A stretch of DNA of 64,000 bases from Eunapius fragilis (Eukaryota; Porifera; Demospongiae; Spongillida; Spongillidae). Positions 33,600-45,873 of the stretch are shown here, one piece after another (the stretch's first letter is position 1; the number at the start of each line of letters is the position of its first letter). A program made the position numbers and the translations under genes. The DNA lies in the NCBI GenBank assembly GCA_963681505.1, contig OY811973.1:9513559-9577558 (forward strand). The letters are read 5' to 3'. Under the pieces are notes generated by a model. That model saw nothing but the letters and a program-made list of their open reading frames with translations. It searched no databases and was not told the DNA's origin.

Positions 33600-34412
33600 T
33601 GTTGACTCCGGTCACCCAAAAGTGCCTTTCCTCCAAGCTGGACGATCATCACTTCAAAGTTCTTCCGGACGTGTCTCTGTTGCTGACAAGGCTCGCCTGC
33701 TGTCTGTTTCCTCCCCTCATGCAGCATCATGACTATCTGTCACTCCTTCAGAGGGTCTCGGTTTCCATCTCGACCCTTCCCAATTGCAGGTTGCCATTAA
33801 GTGGTGGCTTGGCCTGGACGTTTCCTATGGTTCTTGCTGCCTACTGTGCCCTGAGATTGCCCTAGACCCACTTGGCCATCACGCTGTTACCTGCGGTGAT
33901 GTGGTCTCTCGCCACAACAAACTACGTGATGTCCTTCCATAGTTCTGTTGGCGAGCTCATTTGGGTGTCCAGGCAGAAATGGGTAGCAATGTCACCCCCA
34001 ACCACAGCCACACTCATCCTGCTGACCTTTTGGTCCAAACTGAGTCCTGCATATAGGCAAGCCAGCAGCTTTCAACCTGTCGCTCACATCCCCGCCTATA
34101 ATCCCACAATTACTTTGGAAGCGAGTTTGACAACAGGAGCTGCTGCTCGGACCACTGAGCAAAGGAAGCACTGTTCGAATGATGCCAAATGTGATGAACT
34201 TGGCTTGAATTAATTTAGATCTGTGTACCATTGGTGGTGGAATCATATGGGGGCTTTGGAATCTATCTCCCAGCTAGCTTCACGTTTAGCTACTTGCTCC
34301 TCAAAGGCGCAGTCAGTGGTTCTTACTGAGCTCTATGGGTGTCTGAACCTTCACCTTGTGCGAGCTAATGTCATTGCCATCATTTCTCGTACATGTACAT
34401 GTATATATATCC
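33600..34412 (+). pseudogene. Reverse transcriptase element remnant, family 1, C-terminal part
   Basis: The plus strand carries the same C-terminal region as the element at 36.8-40.2 kb, scattered over frames: KLDDHHFKVL, ALDPLGHHAVTCGDVVSRHN, TGAAARTTEQRKHCSNDAKC, ASRLATCSSKAQSVVLTELY and LNLHLVRANVIAIISRT. The Cys/His cluster followed by a PAD...DITVTSP-type segment elsewhere in the family is compatible with a zinc-binding and endonuclease tail. Multiple frameshifts and stops are present. Confidence 0.65.
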
Positions 34413-36814
34413 TTGTGATGTAATGTAATCATTCTTTTGTATTTGCTGTAACGTTATAATAATTATAAGAAGGATATTTTTAATTAGCAATTCAACTATA
34501 CTTGAGTTTTGACATCATTGTGCATTATAAGTTAACATGTGGTCAAAAACGACGCCATTTTTATCCATGCACCGACTATAGATTCGTTGCACGATGAAAG
34601 ACGAGGGCTATATATATAGTGAGCTGAACTACATTTGCCTAACATTCGCCCTTAGTACAATACTCGCCGAATCTTGTCGATTCTGTAACCTATTAAATAA
34701 AACTCGTAAAAACCCAACGGCCCTTTTTCTTAATAATGCAAATTAATAGCCATAATTAGGCGCTTGGGACTATTACGGCTGCTGTAAACCAACGTTTCAA
34801 AACACGCTATTGTGCTCGCAACAGATGGTTTTTTTTCTTTATGGGGCACCGTCTGTGTTGTCATTGTTCGAAAAAAAAAAAGGGCGCAGCGCGTGCGCCT
34901 TTAGAAGTGTGTGCGTCATGCATGTGTCATTTGAGGTCTCTTTTCATGCGTTTGAAAGCTATTTCTGTTTATCCTTTGCCTGTCTTCATTTCGAACGTCT
35001 GATCACTGCATTAATTCTTGCCATGGCTGAAAAAGAAGCTTAACGAATTTAGATGTTTACGAGAGGTACGTAAAAGTTTTCAACGTTGATGCTGGTGCAG
35101 CCAGACTTTTTGTGGCAGAAAAAACCCTGGAGGCTACGACTGATGCAAAGGTAAATGCACATCAAAGAATACTATATTATTAACACTGAAAGTGAACCTG
35201 CAACAAAATCTGACGTTATTCAGAATAAAGAGAGAGCCTTTACAACTTGTATTTTATAAGTGCAAATTGTGTCGGCAATTCTCCATTATATTAAATTCAA
35301 ACGATCTTGATTTAATTGGCTTGATTTTAATTAACTATTTTAAAATTGTAATTACAATTAATTGCAAAATTACCTAACACATCAGTTGTAAATTGTAAAC
35401 GTACTGTTACACCTTTTTGTTCTCATTACAATAAAGGAGATGTATGTCAAAATTGATTGCTTTGACTTGATTTGTATTTTTTAACCATGCTTAATGATAT
35501 GATTTAATAACAAGAACCTCAAGGATGCAAATATTTGTACAAAATGTCATGGTCACCTATGATTTTTAAACCAAATTAGAATGACATGGAAAAAGCCTCG
35601 GAAAAAGAATTCACATGAAACATACAAAAAGTACATGACAGATTAATATTCGCAACTAGAAATAAACAACTATTCGGATTGATTTGCTCAGAAAGTCCAG
35701 CCAGTTTAAGATAGGGTTGACAGTAATCTTGTTGTTGTTGTTAGTTTAGTGTGTTGTTCATTATGCTGTTCTTTTCTTGATACCGATGTCATCTAGATTC
35801 TTCAGTGAAAAGTCGCACCCAGTGTATAGAAATGTGCATGTGCCAAAATAGCATGTATTATATTGAATCACGCCGTACAGATGGTTACAGTATCAACAAT
35901 TAAAATGCATTAAGTGAGGTAATCCACAAGTCCAGTGTCTTCAACATCTAAATTGCCCCTTAACAACACTCACACTGCTAAAGCAACAACAATAACAAAA
36001 CAAAACGAAACAAAAAACACCTTCACCCCTCGCCCTCTGAAAGGGCCGTAGATTTTTAAAAACCACAGGGGAACCTATGTTTAGTAGGATCTATTTAAAG
36101 AATCATGAATGCGATTATCCATACATTCGATCCCACTATTGCCAATGTACAGTAGGCGAGCTATTTGGATTATGCCTTCGAATACCTACAATGTAGTAAA
36201 ACTGCCGACGCTCAGAAAGCTAAGACAACCCATACTATTTCCACACTAGCTCAAACCAGAAAAGGTTTCTTCCGGTTCTGTTAAATTCAATCGGTAAAAG
36301 AGATACATGCGTTATACACAGGAAAAAAAAGACAGCGAATCAATTGTTGATTTCATAAATGATTCAAAATCACTTGTAAAATCATCGTATGATTGAACAG
36401 TATTCTTACGCGCACGCAGGTGTGTTCAATCATCTGTAAAATCAAAAATCCTGTGATACCTTTGTCACGATTAAAGCCTAGCGGTTACGGAAAGGCACTG
36501 GCCTGGACAAGGCAAACTGCCGAGTTTAAAAAGTCAGTTCTGAAATAGAGTTGTGTTCAATATGTTAGGGTAAAAGCTTGATTTTAATATACGTGTTTAC
36601 GTTTCTGTATTGGGCAGCGCCGAGTTTGTAACGAACCAGGGGCACAATTAAAAACACTCCAAAAAATGTTATTTTTGAATGATACCAATTCATACTTGCA
36701 TAGCTCGTGCTTTGCTAACGTTATGTCTATTTGTACTTGACCATACTTATAATAATAATAAATACAAGTACAATACAACTTAATATAATTCTACACTGTC
36801 TTTGATCGGTAGGC
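34413..36814. other. AT-rich intergenic DNA
   Basis: There is no confident gene. One plus-strand stretch (about 35045-35150) reads LDVYERYVKVFNVDAGAARL then FVAEKTLEATTDAK with a following gtaaat donor; it could be a stray exon. At about 36472-36530 the string AGCCTAGCGGTTACGGAAAG and following bases look faintly like a tRNA-derived SINE head, but no proper B box is seen. Confidence 0.45.
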
Positions 36815-39800
36815 ATCTATTCAGCTGCAGGATGGCCCTTGAAATGGCTGCGATGAGGGTGAAGTTTAGCCTGCCATACATTTCACCCAAGACTTGGCTC
36901 TTGTGGCAGGAAGAGGTGGTGGCGATGCAGGATGCAAGGTGGGAGAAGGTGGCTTGAGCTTCTTTGCCCCAGTTGCCGTACGTCTCTACAGTGAGTGGGA
37001 CACAAACCCATCCCAGCTCAGAGCACTTGGGGTCATTGGCTCTGTGCTTTCACACCTCTGCCTCAAGTGCTGCTGCCCCCACTGACATGCTTGCCTCAGG
37101 AGACAGACAATGGGGATGTTACGGTCACATCGAAGGCTCTGTCCCAATCCAATGCAAGTATGTCAGCTGGTCGAGTATGGCTGTGATCAGATGTGAGACC
37201 ACTGCCTTTCTCCACCCTCACCGCCTGGTAGGCACGACGACTGAATTCCAGCACTAGATCTCTCAGGTGATTGTGATGAGAGACCACGTCTCCCCCTTGT
37301 TTGCAAGTGGCGGCTGCCCAGCCGGTCAAGTGCTGTATCTGGACATAAAGAGCATGAGATTTCTCTTGCAGTGTCCACCCCTAACCACCATTTCACAGCT
37401 GTATGTAGCTCATTGGGATCAAGGTGGAGATCCAGTCCTGTAGCCACAGTGACTAACAGCCAAGATGAAGCATGTGGGTCTGACGTGGATAAAAGACGTG
37501 CCTTGTCTGCAGGTGGTGATGCTTCATAAAGTACTGAGAATTGATGATCTTCTATCTTCTTGGATAGTGCTCTCTGCTGCTTGGGTGATGCCAAAATGGA
37601 TGCCGCAGTAACTCTCTCGGACGGGGAAACAATACTGTTGAAGCTATCAACCACAAGAGCGAGGTGTTTGTGATCCCTATTAGCAAAACCAGAAGAACAA
37701 AGAGAGGCAGCCGAAGAGTGGTGAGAAACAGCAGAGTCCCAAACCACCATGGCTTAAACTGAGCTGAGCCTGCTGCCATGTCAAATTGGATATTGGAATT
37801 GCAGTGCACAGGGTAAAGTACTCTCTAACTTCTGCATCAAATAGTTGCAAAGGGTCAGAGGCTAGACTAGGAGGTGTTGCTCTAGCCAAATGGACCAGCT
37901 TACAATAACCTCCATACATTCTCAAGAGGATTAAGGGCAACCTGAGGATCAAAGCAAGCCACTTCTACCAGCCGTGACAACTGCTTTGTGGCCTCAGTAC
38001 ACTTGGAGGCAATGTAACTGGTGCAGAAAAAGTAGTCCCCAATTGGTATGACCAGGTGTGGCACATGAGAGACCTTCATACCTAATGGGAACATGGCGAT
38101 GTCATTTTTGCTGAAAAGCTCGCACTTAGGCAAGTTAATGTGCAGGCCCAGTGGCTGTCCAGGTGTGTCAATTAATGATAGAGCACAGAGAATAGCTGAC
38201 TTCGTACCTGCTAGCACACCATCATACAGAAACCAAGCATTAAAAAGCAGTGCAAGGCAATCATCATCGGCATCAATGGCCAATGTGATCTTCCGCAAGA
38301 CCAAAGAATAGAAAAAAGGGCCCAGTGGATCAGCCTGCTGAACTCCTGATTGTGATGACAGATGACCCAAAGGGTGCCACAAGAGGGCATGAGAGCCATA
38401 GCACCAAGAAGCCCATGGAAGGAGTTCTGGGAAATGAATGGCACATTCATCCATGCAGGAGGGCTTGCCTGGACACAAGGTTGAAGGCATTATGCATGTC
38501 CATCTTCACCACAGCAAAGCCATCATCCTCCCAGTGTTCCTCCATGCATGTTCTAAGGCCATGAATAACCTTCTCTGTTCCTGAAGGGCAGGCAACTCCA
38601 AACTGAAGAGGTTGGAAGAATTCAGTGGCCTTGTGTTTAGTAAGGGTGCACAAGCACTTCCCTGTCAGCCTCCTTAGAACTTTGCCCACAGCAATGGGTC
38701 TGATATCATAGGCACTACCTTCGTTTAGCTTGTTCAAAGGAGTCAGATTGCCACCTGCCAGGTATTTGGAGACCAGGGGAGGTGCCTTACCTGATGCAAG
38801 AAGGATCACTATGTCCCTGAGTGAGGAACATATGGAGGTGGGCAGAGGGATGCTTGAAGCACCATCCAGAAGGTGTTGGACTCGAATGCCTGAAGGACCA
38901 GCAGCAGTACCCTTGGAAAATGAACACAGAGCTCCCAAAATGTCGAAAAAAGGCTCAATGGATATGGGTGTCATCGATGGCAGTTTTGGAGCAACAGGAG
39001 GTGGACAGCTGGGGTGTTTGGAAAGCCATGTAGCATCATCATTAGGAGCTAACCCTGCTGATAGAAGAATATTGCAAGCTTTTCCAAACATGACTGCCTT
39101 TGCCAAAGAAATTGCTGACTCTACAGTTTATTTGGGACTTCAGCAGGGGTAGAACTGCTATGGTTTCTTTGAATGGTGTTTCCTTCCGCAAGGTTCCACT
39201 GGGTGCCAAATTCATTTCTTGTCCAAGACATCAATAGATGTGTTCTTGAGACGTCTTCCTCTGCTTTTTGAGGAAGGCAAGACACATTTTGGCAACATGA
39301 ACAACTTGAGCCAGGCTTCCTCTAGTCTCGTCCCCAGACCCTATACGTTATCATTCCTTTGCTGGATGCTAGTTGTAGGGGAATAATTTGGGAGTGGCCA
39401 TACTACTCCATTGCATTGATGTAATAATCTTTCTTGAAGCTTAAGAATTACTGAATGGGGTTTTCTTTTTTTACGGCATTTGTAGTTGAATTTCCAGATT
39501 TACGTCTATACGAGCGTGTTAAATTTGCGATGCTGCAAGGGACAGGCCAAATCTCCAGCAATTTGCTGGAGATTTGGCCTGTTCCTTGCAGCATTGTGAG
39601 TGGGACGTGTCCCTGGAGATGGAGACTAGCTAGTGGCAGAAGGGCAGACAAAAAAGATGCTGGTCCTCCAGCCACGAATAGGGGACCTTACCGGAATAGT
39701 ATCCACTGGCATGTGCTGATGCCACATGGAAGGAGCCACGAAGACAGGATAGACTAGTCCACGACCATGCACTTTTGTTCGGCCGTGGGGCTCTAATAGA

Positions 39801-40190
39801 GGTCTGAAAAGGAGCGCAGATACGCCAAGTGGGCGGTTGAATCGTTGCCGGGAGTGGAAGATTAGGTAGCTCAGTGAGATGATGGCGAAATAGTTTGCTG
39901 GCGAGTGGTGATGGGATTACAGCCTGGGTCGACGATGACATTGAACTATCGCATGCTGCTACCTTAAAGAACTCCCGAGATGGCAGCGCTCGGACGCTAC
40001 ATGCACAATGTTCACGATGTTGACACATTTTCCGTGTTCACCGGTGAAGCCGTTAATACATGCGCGTTTCTCTTGGCAGCGCTTACAAGAAATGCAGCGG
40101 GCTTTAGGGCCGTTGCATTCGCAGCACGTCGAGATATACGTATTTCTATATGATGGATTAGTACACAATAAATTGTGTGGTTCATCCAAT
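36815..40190 (-). pseudogene. Reverse transcriptase element, family 1, nearly full length but broken
   Basis: Read from right to left. A Cys-rich N-terminal finger (CCECNGPKARCISCKRCQEK) is at about 40040-40130. RT fingers follow at 39106-38447 (KGTAAGPSGIRVQHLLDG, LTPLNKLNEGSAYDIRPIAV, FGVACPSGTEKVIHG). The palm at 38490-37900 has SGVQQADPLGPFFYSLVL, then WFLYDGVLAG where the catalytic L-D-D has become L-Y-D. The thumb follows, then a C-terminal zinc-binding tail at 37750-37190 (ARLLSTSDPHASSWL, LHTAVKWWLGVDTA) with HSHTRPADILALDWDRAFDV and TVTSPLSVS at about 37096-37200, and a final VLGEMYGRLNFTLI near 36840. The whole is a non-LTR-type retroelement in several frames. It cannot be active given the palm substitution and frameshifts. 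Confidence 0.75.
39530..39594. repeat. 31-bp inverted repeat with 3-bp loop
   Basis: The left arm 39530-39560 and right arm 39564-39594 match as reverse complements except one base. The arms run from ATGCTGCAAGGGACAGGCCA to CTCCAGCA. The loop is only ATT. It lies inside the RT element remnant. Confidence 0.95.
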
Positions 40191-40579
40191 TGTGTTAATG
40201 CTAAGTTCTCCAGTTATTGCTTCTACATGTACATGATGTGTTTATGCTATTTTTATAAATAGTTTTTGGTGTTATTATTCATTTGTAAAGTGGTTATTTA
40301 TGAGAGAAAGAAAAAAACCTGCACAGCAATGTGCTACGCACGAGTTATTGAACACGTGCAATCGTTGTCTTTATAGACTACATGTAGCGTACACCATTAA
40401 AGTGCCAGTTGTACGTTTGTTATCATAAGAGAAGCGGGGGAATGGCTATCATACGTTTCTTGTCCGTCAACACAAGCCACGTCATGAGACAAGGTATGGT
40501 ATAGGATATTTGAGCTATTCACTGCAGCAATGACTTGGCACGCACAAAACACGCGGCACACACAACGCGGGAAACTCAC

Positions 40580-40718
40580 TGCGACACTTGTTGCAGAGTA
40601 CGATGGGAAGGCAGCACTCCATCCAGCGAAGTAGACACATCCGGTAGCACCCCGCACAGCGCTCCATCTTGGTCTTACGGGGGGGGCTCGGCTCGGACAT
40701 TAAAATCCAGTCAGCCAT
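40580..40718 (-). CDS. Possible first exon of a Cys-rich protein
   Basis: The minus strand reads from ATG at 40718: MADWILMSEPSPPRKTKMER, then CAGCYRMC, LLRWMECC and LCNKCR, ending at a good donor (gca|gtgagt). Four CxxC or CC pairs in 45 residues suggest a small zinc-binding domain. The next exon is unknown. The Cys-rich stretch at about 40040-40130 on the same strand could be downstream, but I assign that to the RT element. I do not recognise the protein. Confidence 0.35.
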
Positions 40719-40887
40719 AGTTACATAAGGCTGGCTGCAGGCGTCCTGAGCGATTGCAGAATTAGAATATACGTACGACGCAATATCGGAACCTGCGGAG
40801 GTGATGCAGCATAATGAATGTCATTAAAAAAACGTCACTGTCATAGCAAAAATTATCTTACCTAATTTTAATATCTGATGGGATTAA

Positions 40888-41030
40888 ATATTGCTGCAAA
40901 ATATTATCCTAGGACGATTTTCTGCTGCAAAATTTCATCCTAGGATACTTTTTTGCTGCCAAAAAATATTCTATATTGCAAAAATCATCCTAGTCGTAAA
41001 TATTTTGAGCTGCAAATTTTATCCTATATA
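40888..41030. repeat. Degenerate tandem repeat, about 5 copies
   Basis: Units of about 28-32 bases built around GCTGCAAAATTTATCCTAGGA. The spacing and sequence drift strongly. Confidence 0.7.
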
Positions 41031-41043
41031 TATGTATGGCATT

Positions 41044-42530
41044 CTTTGGATTCCTCCCGTGTAATTGGTGAGTGCTTTAACCATTGTAGATCCCTCCGGG
41101 TGGTGCAAATACGCAAATTACTGCTGCAGCAATTATTTCAATCTCGGTAGCCCACACATTAATTGACTGCATTCTTGTTTGCTGCATGTAATCTTCCAAT
41201 GACTCATTTGAATCAAGGAGGCAGGTCAATTTGGGAAGTCAAGCATTGTGCATCATGTACGTAGTAATCAGTAAACGGATTTCATCATGGTCCTATTGTA
41301 GTTAGAGTGTGTGCAATTGATCTAAAAAAGCATTTTACATCTGCTTTTGATCCTCCCAACTGCCAAAGGGCCTATGAAATTCCAATCATTGATGTCTGAT
41401 GGCAATGAATTCAATTTCCATGATGATTGATGGCTGCTGGCAATGAATTTAATTTCCATGATGGTTGATGGCTGCTGGCAATGAATTCATTATCCATGAT
41501 GGAAATTTAGTCCTAGTAGAATAAATTTATTCTTTTGTCAATCTCTGCACACAGGTAGCTATCAAATCCACTTTCTCCTCATACACATGGAGAAGGTGTG
41601 ATGGCATGTTGCCCATTGAATGGCAGGTAATATCATCCAGGCACAACTCTCTTGTGTCATATACCCACTGACCGAAGGTATATAGATCTGATCATGAGAA
41701 AGAAAGTTTTCCCTAGTATACTTTCAACGGTTTAGTTGATATGTTACTTAATGTGCACCAAAATGTAGCCAGTTCTATCCCTTCAACTACACTGCATGTA
41801 CCATCCAGTGTTGAGCAAAGGTAAGTGAAGAGCTTGCTTTTGAATTTGTTAAACTCGTTGCATCATGAAGATCTTCATTGATAATCACAACATAACCTCC
41901 ATACACTTCCCTTACAGGTGACTCTCCCTAGTACATTCTGTAGTTGATCAAAAGTGGCACAGATTTTTACTCAGGGCAAATTTATCCTTCTGCAAATTTA
42001 ATGTTTTTTTTTCCCTGTGCACACAAAAGAAGAAGGTTCTTTTAGAATTTATGCATGAAATGAGTGAGAACTTACATCAAATTCTTCAGCATCTTCTTCA
42101 GATTTATAAAACAGCTCACATGCACCAGTTTGCCATAAGTACTACAGATGTGGAGTTCATTAAGTGCTTTCTGATTCAGTTCACCTATTCCATATTCGTT
42201 GTATTGTCCCACAACCTCAGAATTGGAAGCGTGGATCCCGAACTCAACAGCAATAATAACTGATATTCTGATCTCTTCAGCGATCGCACCCACATTATAT
42301 ACTTACATGTCACACACCGAAAGGAGGGGTTCACACATTTGCTGCATGCGTGGGTCACACACACAACTAGGTGATCCAGTCAGATTAGTCCGTGTGCATG
42401 CCAATGGTGCTGAAGACACAGTAGATCCACTGATTAAATATGCTTTGAGATGAGTGTGGGATGTGTATCTGCACCATCCAGAGGGACTTATAAATGGTTA
42501 AAGCACTCACCAGAGGAATCCAAAGACATG
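41044..42530. mobile_element. 1.5-kb element with 68-bp imperfect TIRs
   Basis: The left end (41044-41113: TTTGGATTCCTC…GTGAGTGCTTTAACCATT…TGGTGCAAATACGC) is matched in reverse at 42463-42530 (GTGTATCTGCACCATCC…AATGGTTAAAGCACTCAC…GAGGAATCCAAAG). The interior has no convincing coding frame and contains a short minisatellite. It is a non-autonomous TIR element; a target duplication was not resolved. Confidence 0.65.
41392..41506. repeat. 39-bp minisatellite, 3 copies
   Basis: The unit contains TGATGGCTGCTGGCAATGAA followed by TTNAATTTCCATGATGGT. Three successive copies have a few substitutions. Confidence 0.85.
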
Positions 42531-43045
42531 CAGCCATCAGGATGAATCCATTTTATCACCAACATTGTGATATCCTGACTACAACGCCCCCAGCACACGT
42601 ATTGTTATGTAATGTTAGGATACCATGCATGCAGAATGACATGGCAGATCTTATCCTATTCATACTGTGATCTAGGCCTAGGTGTTATAAAGTGATTGAA
42701 CTGTGTATAAATGTAATGTGCAGTTCTGTTGATCAGATCTTTTTATATGTTGTGTTCCATCCGGGGTCGGGGACATAACAAACATTGTGAATCATTTTGA
42801 AACTATTAAGAAGATGTATAGTCAGGTCATGTCTCACTCATTTTCATCGATATAGATATGCAAAACGTAAAATAAAAATAACAAGCAGTGCAGTGATACG
42901 TGCCAGCGAGTAACTTCCAAGTTGATAACTACTACACCTGAAATTACCAAGCATGCACCTTATATATTGGCTTGTCAGGCAAATGGTCAGGTTAGATGAA
43001 AGGTGGAACCAAACATCGAAAAATATGATAAATATGTGACCAGTT
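42531..43045. other. No supported gene
   Basis: AT-rich sequence between the TIR element and the integrase fragment. I see no motif, repeat or splice-supported exon here. Confidence 0.5.
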
Positions 43046-43047
43046 CA

Positions 43048-43215
43048 AGAAGATGAATATCTGGACGGATGTGTGTTTGCGCACAATACAAGTCATCAAG
43101 AGTTATCATTACATGCACCCTTTGAAATTATGTTTGGCCGAAAGGCTGTCATTCCTATTGAGCTTACGTATTTGGATCCAGAAAGCCGATTGTTGATAAA
43201 TGACACGAAGTCTTC
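43048..43215 (+). pseudogene. Integrase C-terminal fragment
   Basis: The plus strand reads EYLDGCVFAHNTSHQELSLH then APFEIMFGRKAVIPIEL. This is the post-core helix of Gypsy-like integrases (A-x-N-T-S-x-H-x-S-T-x-x-x-P-F-x-L-M-F-G-R). No catalytic core adjoins it. Confidence 0.65.
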
Positions 43216-45873
43216 AGACACGGCTGTTTCGCATGGGCATTAAGTATATAATTAGAACACACTATGATATTTACGGTTCATCCAACATGGCTACCCTTGG
43301 AAAACTCATTAAAATTTCGACGATAACATTTCTATTACAGCCACCGTATGGCATGTGCATTTGAAAAAGGGACTGAATATTGCTACAACTATCCTTCTAT
43401 TTATCTTTAGTTCTACGCATGCTGTAACATCTGCTACTGGGCTGTTTTTTTTCTTACGCGCATACGAAGGTTCCAAATTGGCGCGAAATAATCCTTTCAG
43501 TCGGGGCTTTGTAACTCTTTTTCCGCCCTTATAAGTCCTCTTCAAAACAAAAGAATCAAGTAGTATCATCCTATTCTCGTAAGTCTATATCTTTATCCTG
43601 TGGTGCCGCGTCTCCTGTCCGTTGGTATAAATCAAAATAACATACCACCTAAATCATGAATAATTCGCTCCGCGCACATAATTCAGAGGCTTTGGAATCA
43701 TATGTGGGGTTACAAAAAAAGGAATTCAAGCTCTATACAACTGCTGCTCGTTTGATGACTTGTTAAAAGAGATCCTCTTACAACAGTTTTGTATGCCATA
43801 GGCAGTTGTAAAATGGTGCATGCATACCTAGTGTTAGTATGAGTCAATGTGAACTCTTGATGTTTCTAACATATTGTTCCCCTCCCAAGATATCATACCA
43901 TAATAAAAGGACAGCTCCACCTTTGTTTAACCAGTACCTTCATCATTGGAGGTTTCTTTGTGCCATTGTCCTATTTTGCTTGAACCTGCTGCTATATATA
44001 CAACATGCATGCAGCCAATAGAAATGTATGTTGCACAGCACATACTTGATCAATGTAACACAAGCCTTATAGGCCATCTAGTATAAGCATCCTTTCGTGC
44101 AATCGTACACAAACCATTCTGCCCATTCTTAGGCCTTTATAAGCACTCTTCCTATTTATACCACTCACCTGGTCAGGTTTGCTGCCTAAGTTATTCCTAT
44201 CACAGACATGCCATACAGTAGCATGTTCTCTCTAACTCATCATACCACTCTTAGGCATGCCTGTAAAGAACTCTCCCTATTTATTCCAAGCACAGACATG
44301 CCAGCATAACCATTCAGTCTATGTACACTACTATCCATCAAAATGCCAGTGCATTCATTTATACCAATCATGTGTATTTTTATACTGACCACTATGTGGA
44401 CATGCCATGCAGTATAATAATTCTATCTCCTCTTTCATACAGTAGGCATTGCTGGATAATCATAATCTCAATACACTTTTTTTTTGCATTTGGGGGTGGG
44501 GGGGGGGGGGGGGTGGGGCCAGACCACCATTTTTCAACACCAGAACTATTCTTATAACACAGTTATCTTATCACTGTGCAAGCTCATGATCAAGATATGG
44601 CGGCCAGGGAGGCAGCACTGGTGGTGGTGGTGGGGGCACTGGTGGTGGTGGTGGTGGGGGCAGCACTGGTGGTGGTGGTGGGGGCAGCACTAGTGGTGGT
44701 GGGGGGTGGGGGGGCAGCACTGGTGGAAGTTCATAAAACGGTTCCAGGTCAGTCAGGAGGGATTAGGTGTTGGTGTGCCCCCCTTCCCCTCTTCCCTCTG
44801 CCCCCAGGACTTCATATATCGACTCCAATAGGGGAAGATTCAGCTAGGCGTGTCAGGCGATCCCTACAAACGTTACGGCCTCTAGCTGCGTGCATGCAGG
44901 CGGCGGGATCAAGCAGTCTTCTTCTTCTCCTCCTTCTTCTTGGCAACGCATAACTCAGGACAGGAAGATTTCTAAGCGATGAAAATTTCACCAATAGCTT
45001 CAGAATCGGCTGGAGGACTCGCTTTTATATAATATAATACTTTGATAAACAATCGACTACGCTTGCAGGTCCACAACCAAGGCCATGACTTTGGTAGTAC
45101 ATGTTATTGTGTAACTTGTAACAGCTTCTGAAGCTTACAGCTCTCACCCATACCCTCCTAAGGCCCCTTTAGCCCCTCACCAAGCCCAAAGTGGTTTGGG
45201 TGGACGCTGAAACCTTTTGCGACTGTCAGAAGCAGAAACGTATGCGAGTCACAACAGACTTAAATAATAAAATGGCGTCAGAACAGCGATAATAAGCAAT
45301 ATTCCAAAGACTAAAATATTCCGTTAAAAATCGCGGCACCACGAGCTCTAAATAAAAACTAACTGGAAAACCTACCGCGGTCATATTATAAAAATTTCAG
45401 TGGACCTTATAAGGGCGGAAACTTTAGTAGAGCACGGTTTATCTCCCCCACTCCAAAAACACCCACCGTATTAGCGAGCTAATAGCATGCTTCCAGTAGA
45501 ACGGTAGTGCCTGTCTTTCAAGTAGTTCAGTGCGTGAAGTTCAGTAGAAACAAACACTCAATAGCCCAGACTAAAAGACTAAATACCTTTTGCCAAAAAG
45601 GCTTCGTTCTCTGAATAGGTTGTCGCTAAGGACGTAATTAGCCCCGTTGCTACGGAAAAATTTTCGTTTGGAGGCGTAGGGCTTTTTGCCCACTTTTCAA
45701 TGGAATGAAACAGCCGTGCAGAAAGTGTTGTGCAGCGTAGTTAATTATCTGCCGGATATATTATCCGGATAGTTAGGATATTATTAAATCCGTATACTTT
45801 AACCTACGTTAGGATATTTTATCCGCCAGCTGCTAGCCCGCATGGAAGTACTTCGTAGTGGTTCCTTTAGCAA
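43216..45873. other. Intergenic; scattered simple repeats
   Basis: There is no supported gene. The region around 44040-44300 repeats phrases such as CACAGACATGCCA and TTATACCA at irregular spacing. A poly-G run lies at 44497-44513. Around 45755-45835 there are several copies of GGATAT/ATATCC in both orientations. Confidence 0.5.
44620..44724. repeat. GGT-rich minisatellite
   Basis: Runs of GGT are interrupted by GGGGGCA(G)CACT, about 3-4 units of 25-35 bases. Translation gives only Val/Gly/Ala and is not a gene. Confidence 0.85.

Noticed and set aside
36472..36545. Possible tRNA gene or tRNA-derived SINE
   Set aside because: The start resembles an A box, but no cloverleaf can be drawn and the B box is absent.
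37900..38490. Functional reverse transcriptase gene
   Set aside because: The palm has lost one catalytic Asp, and neighbouring domains are in other frames.
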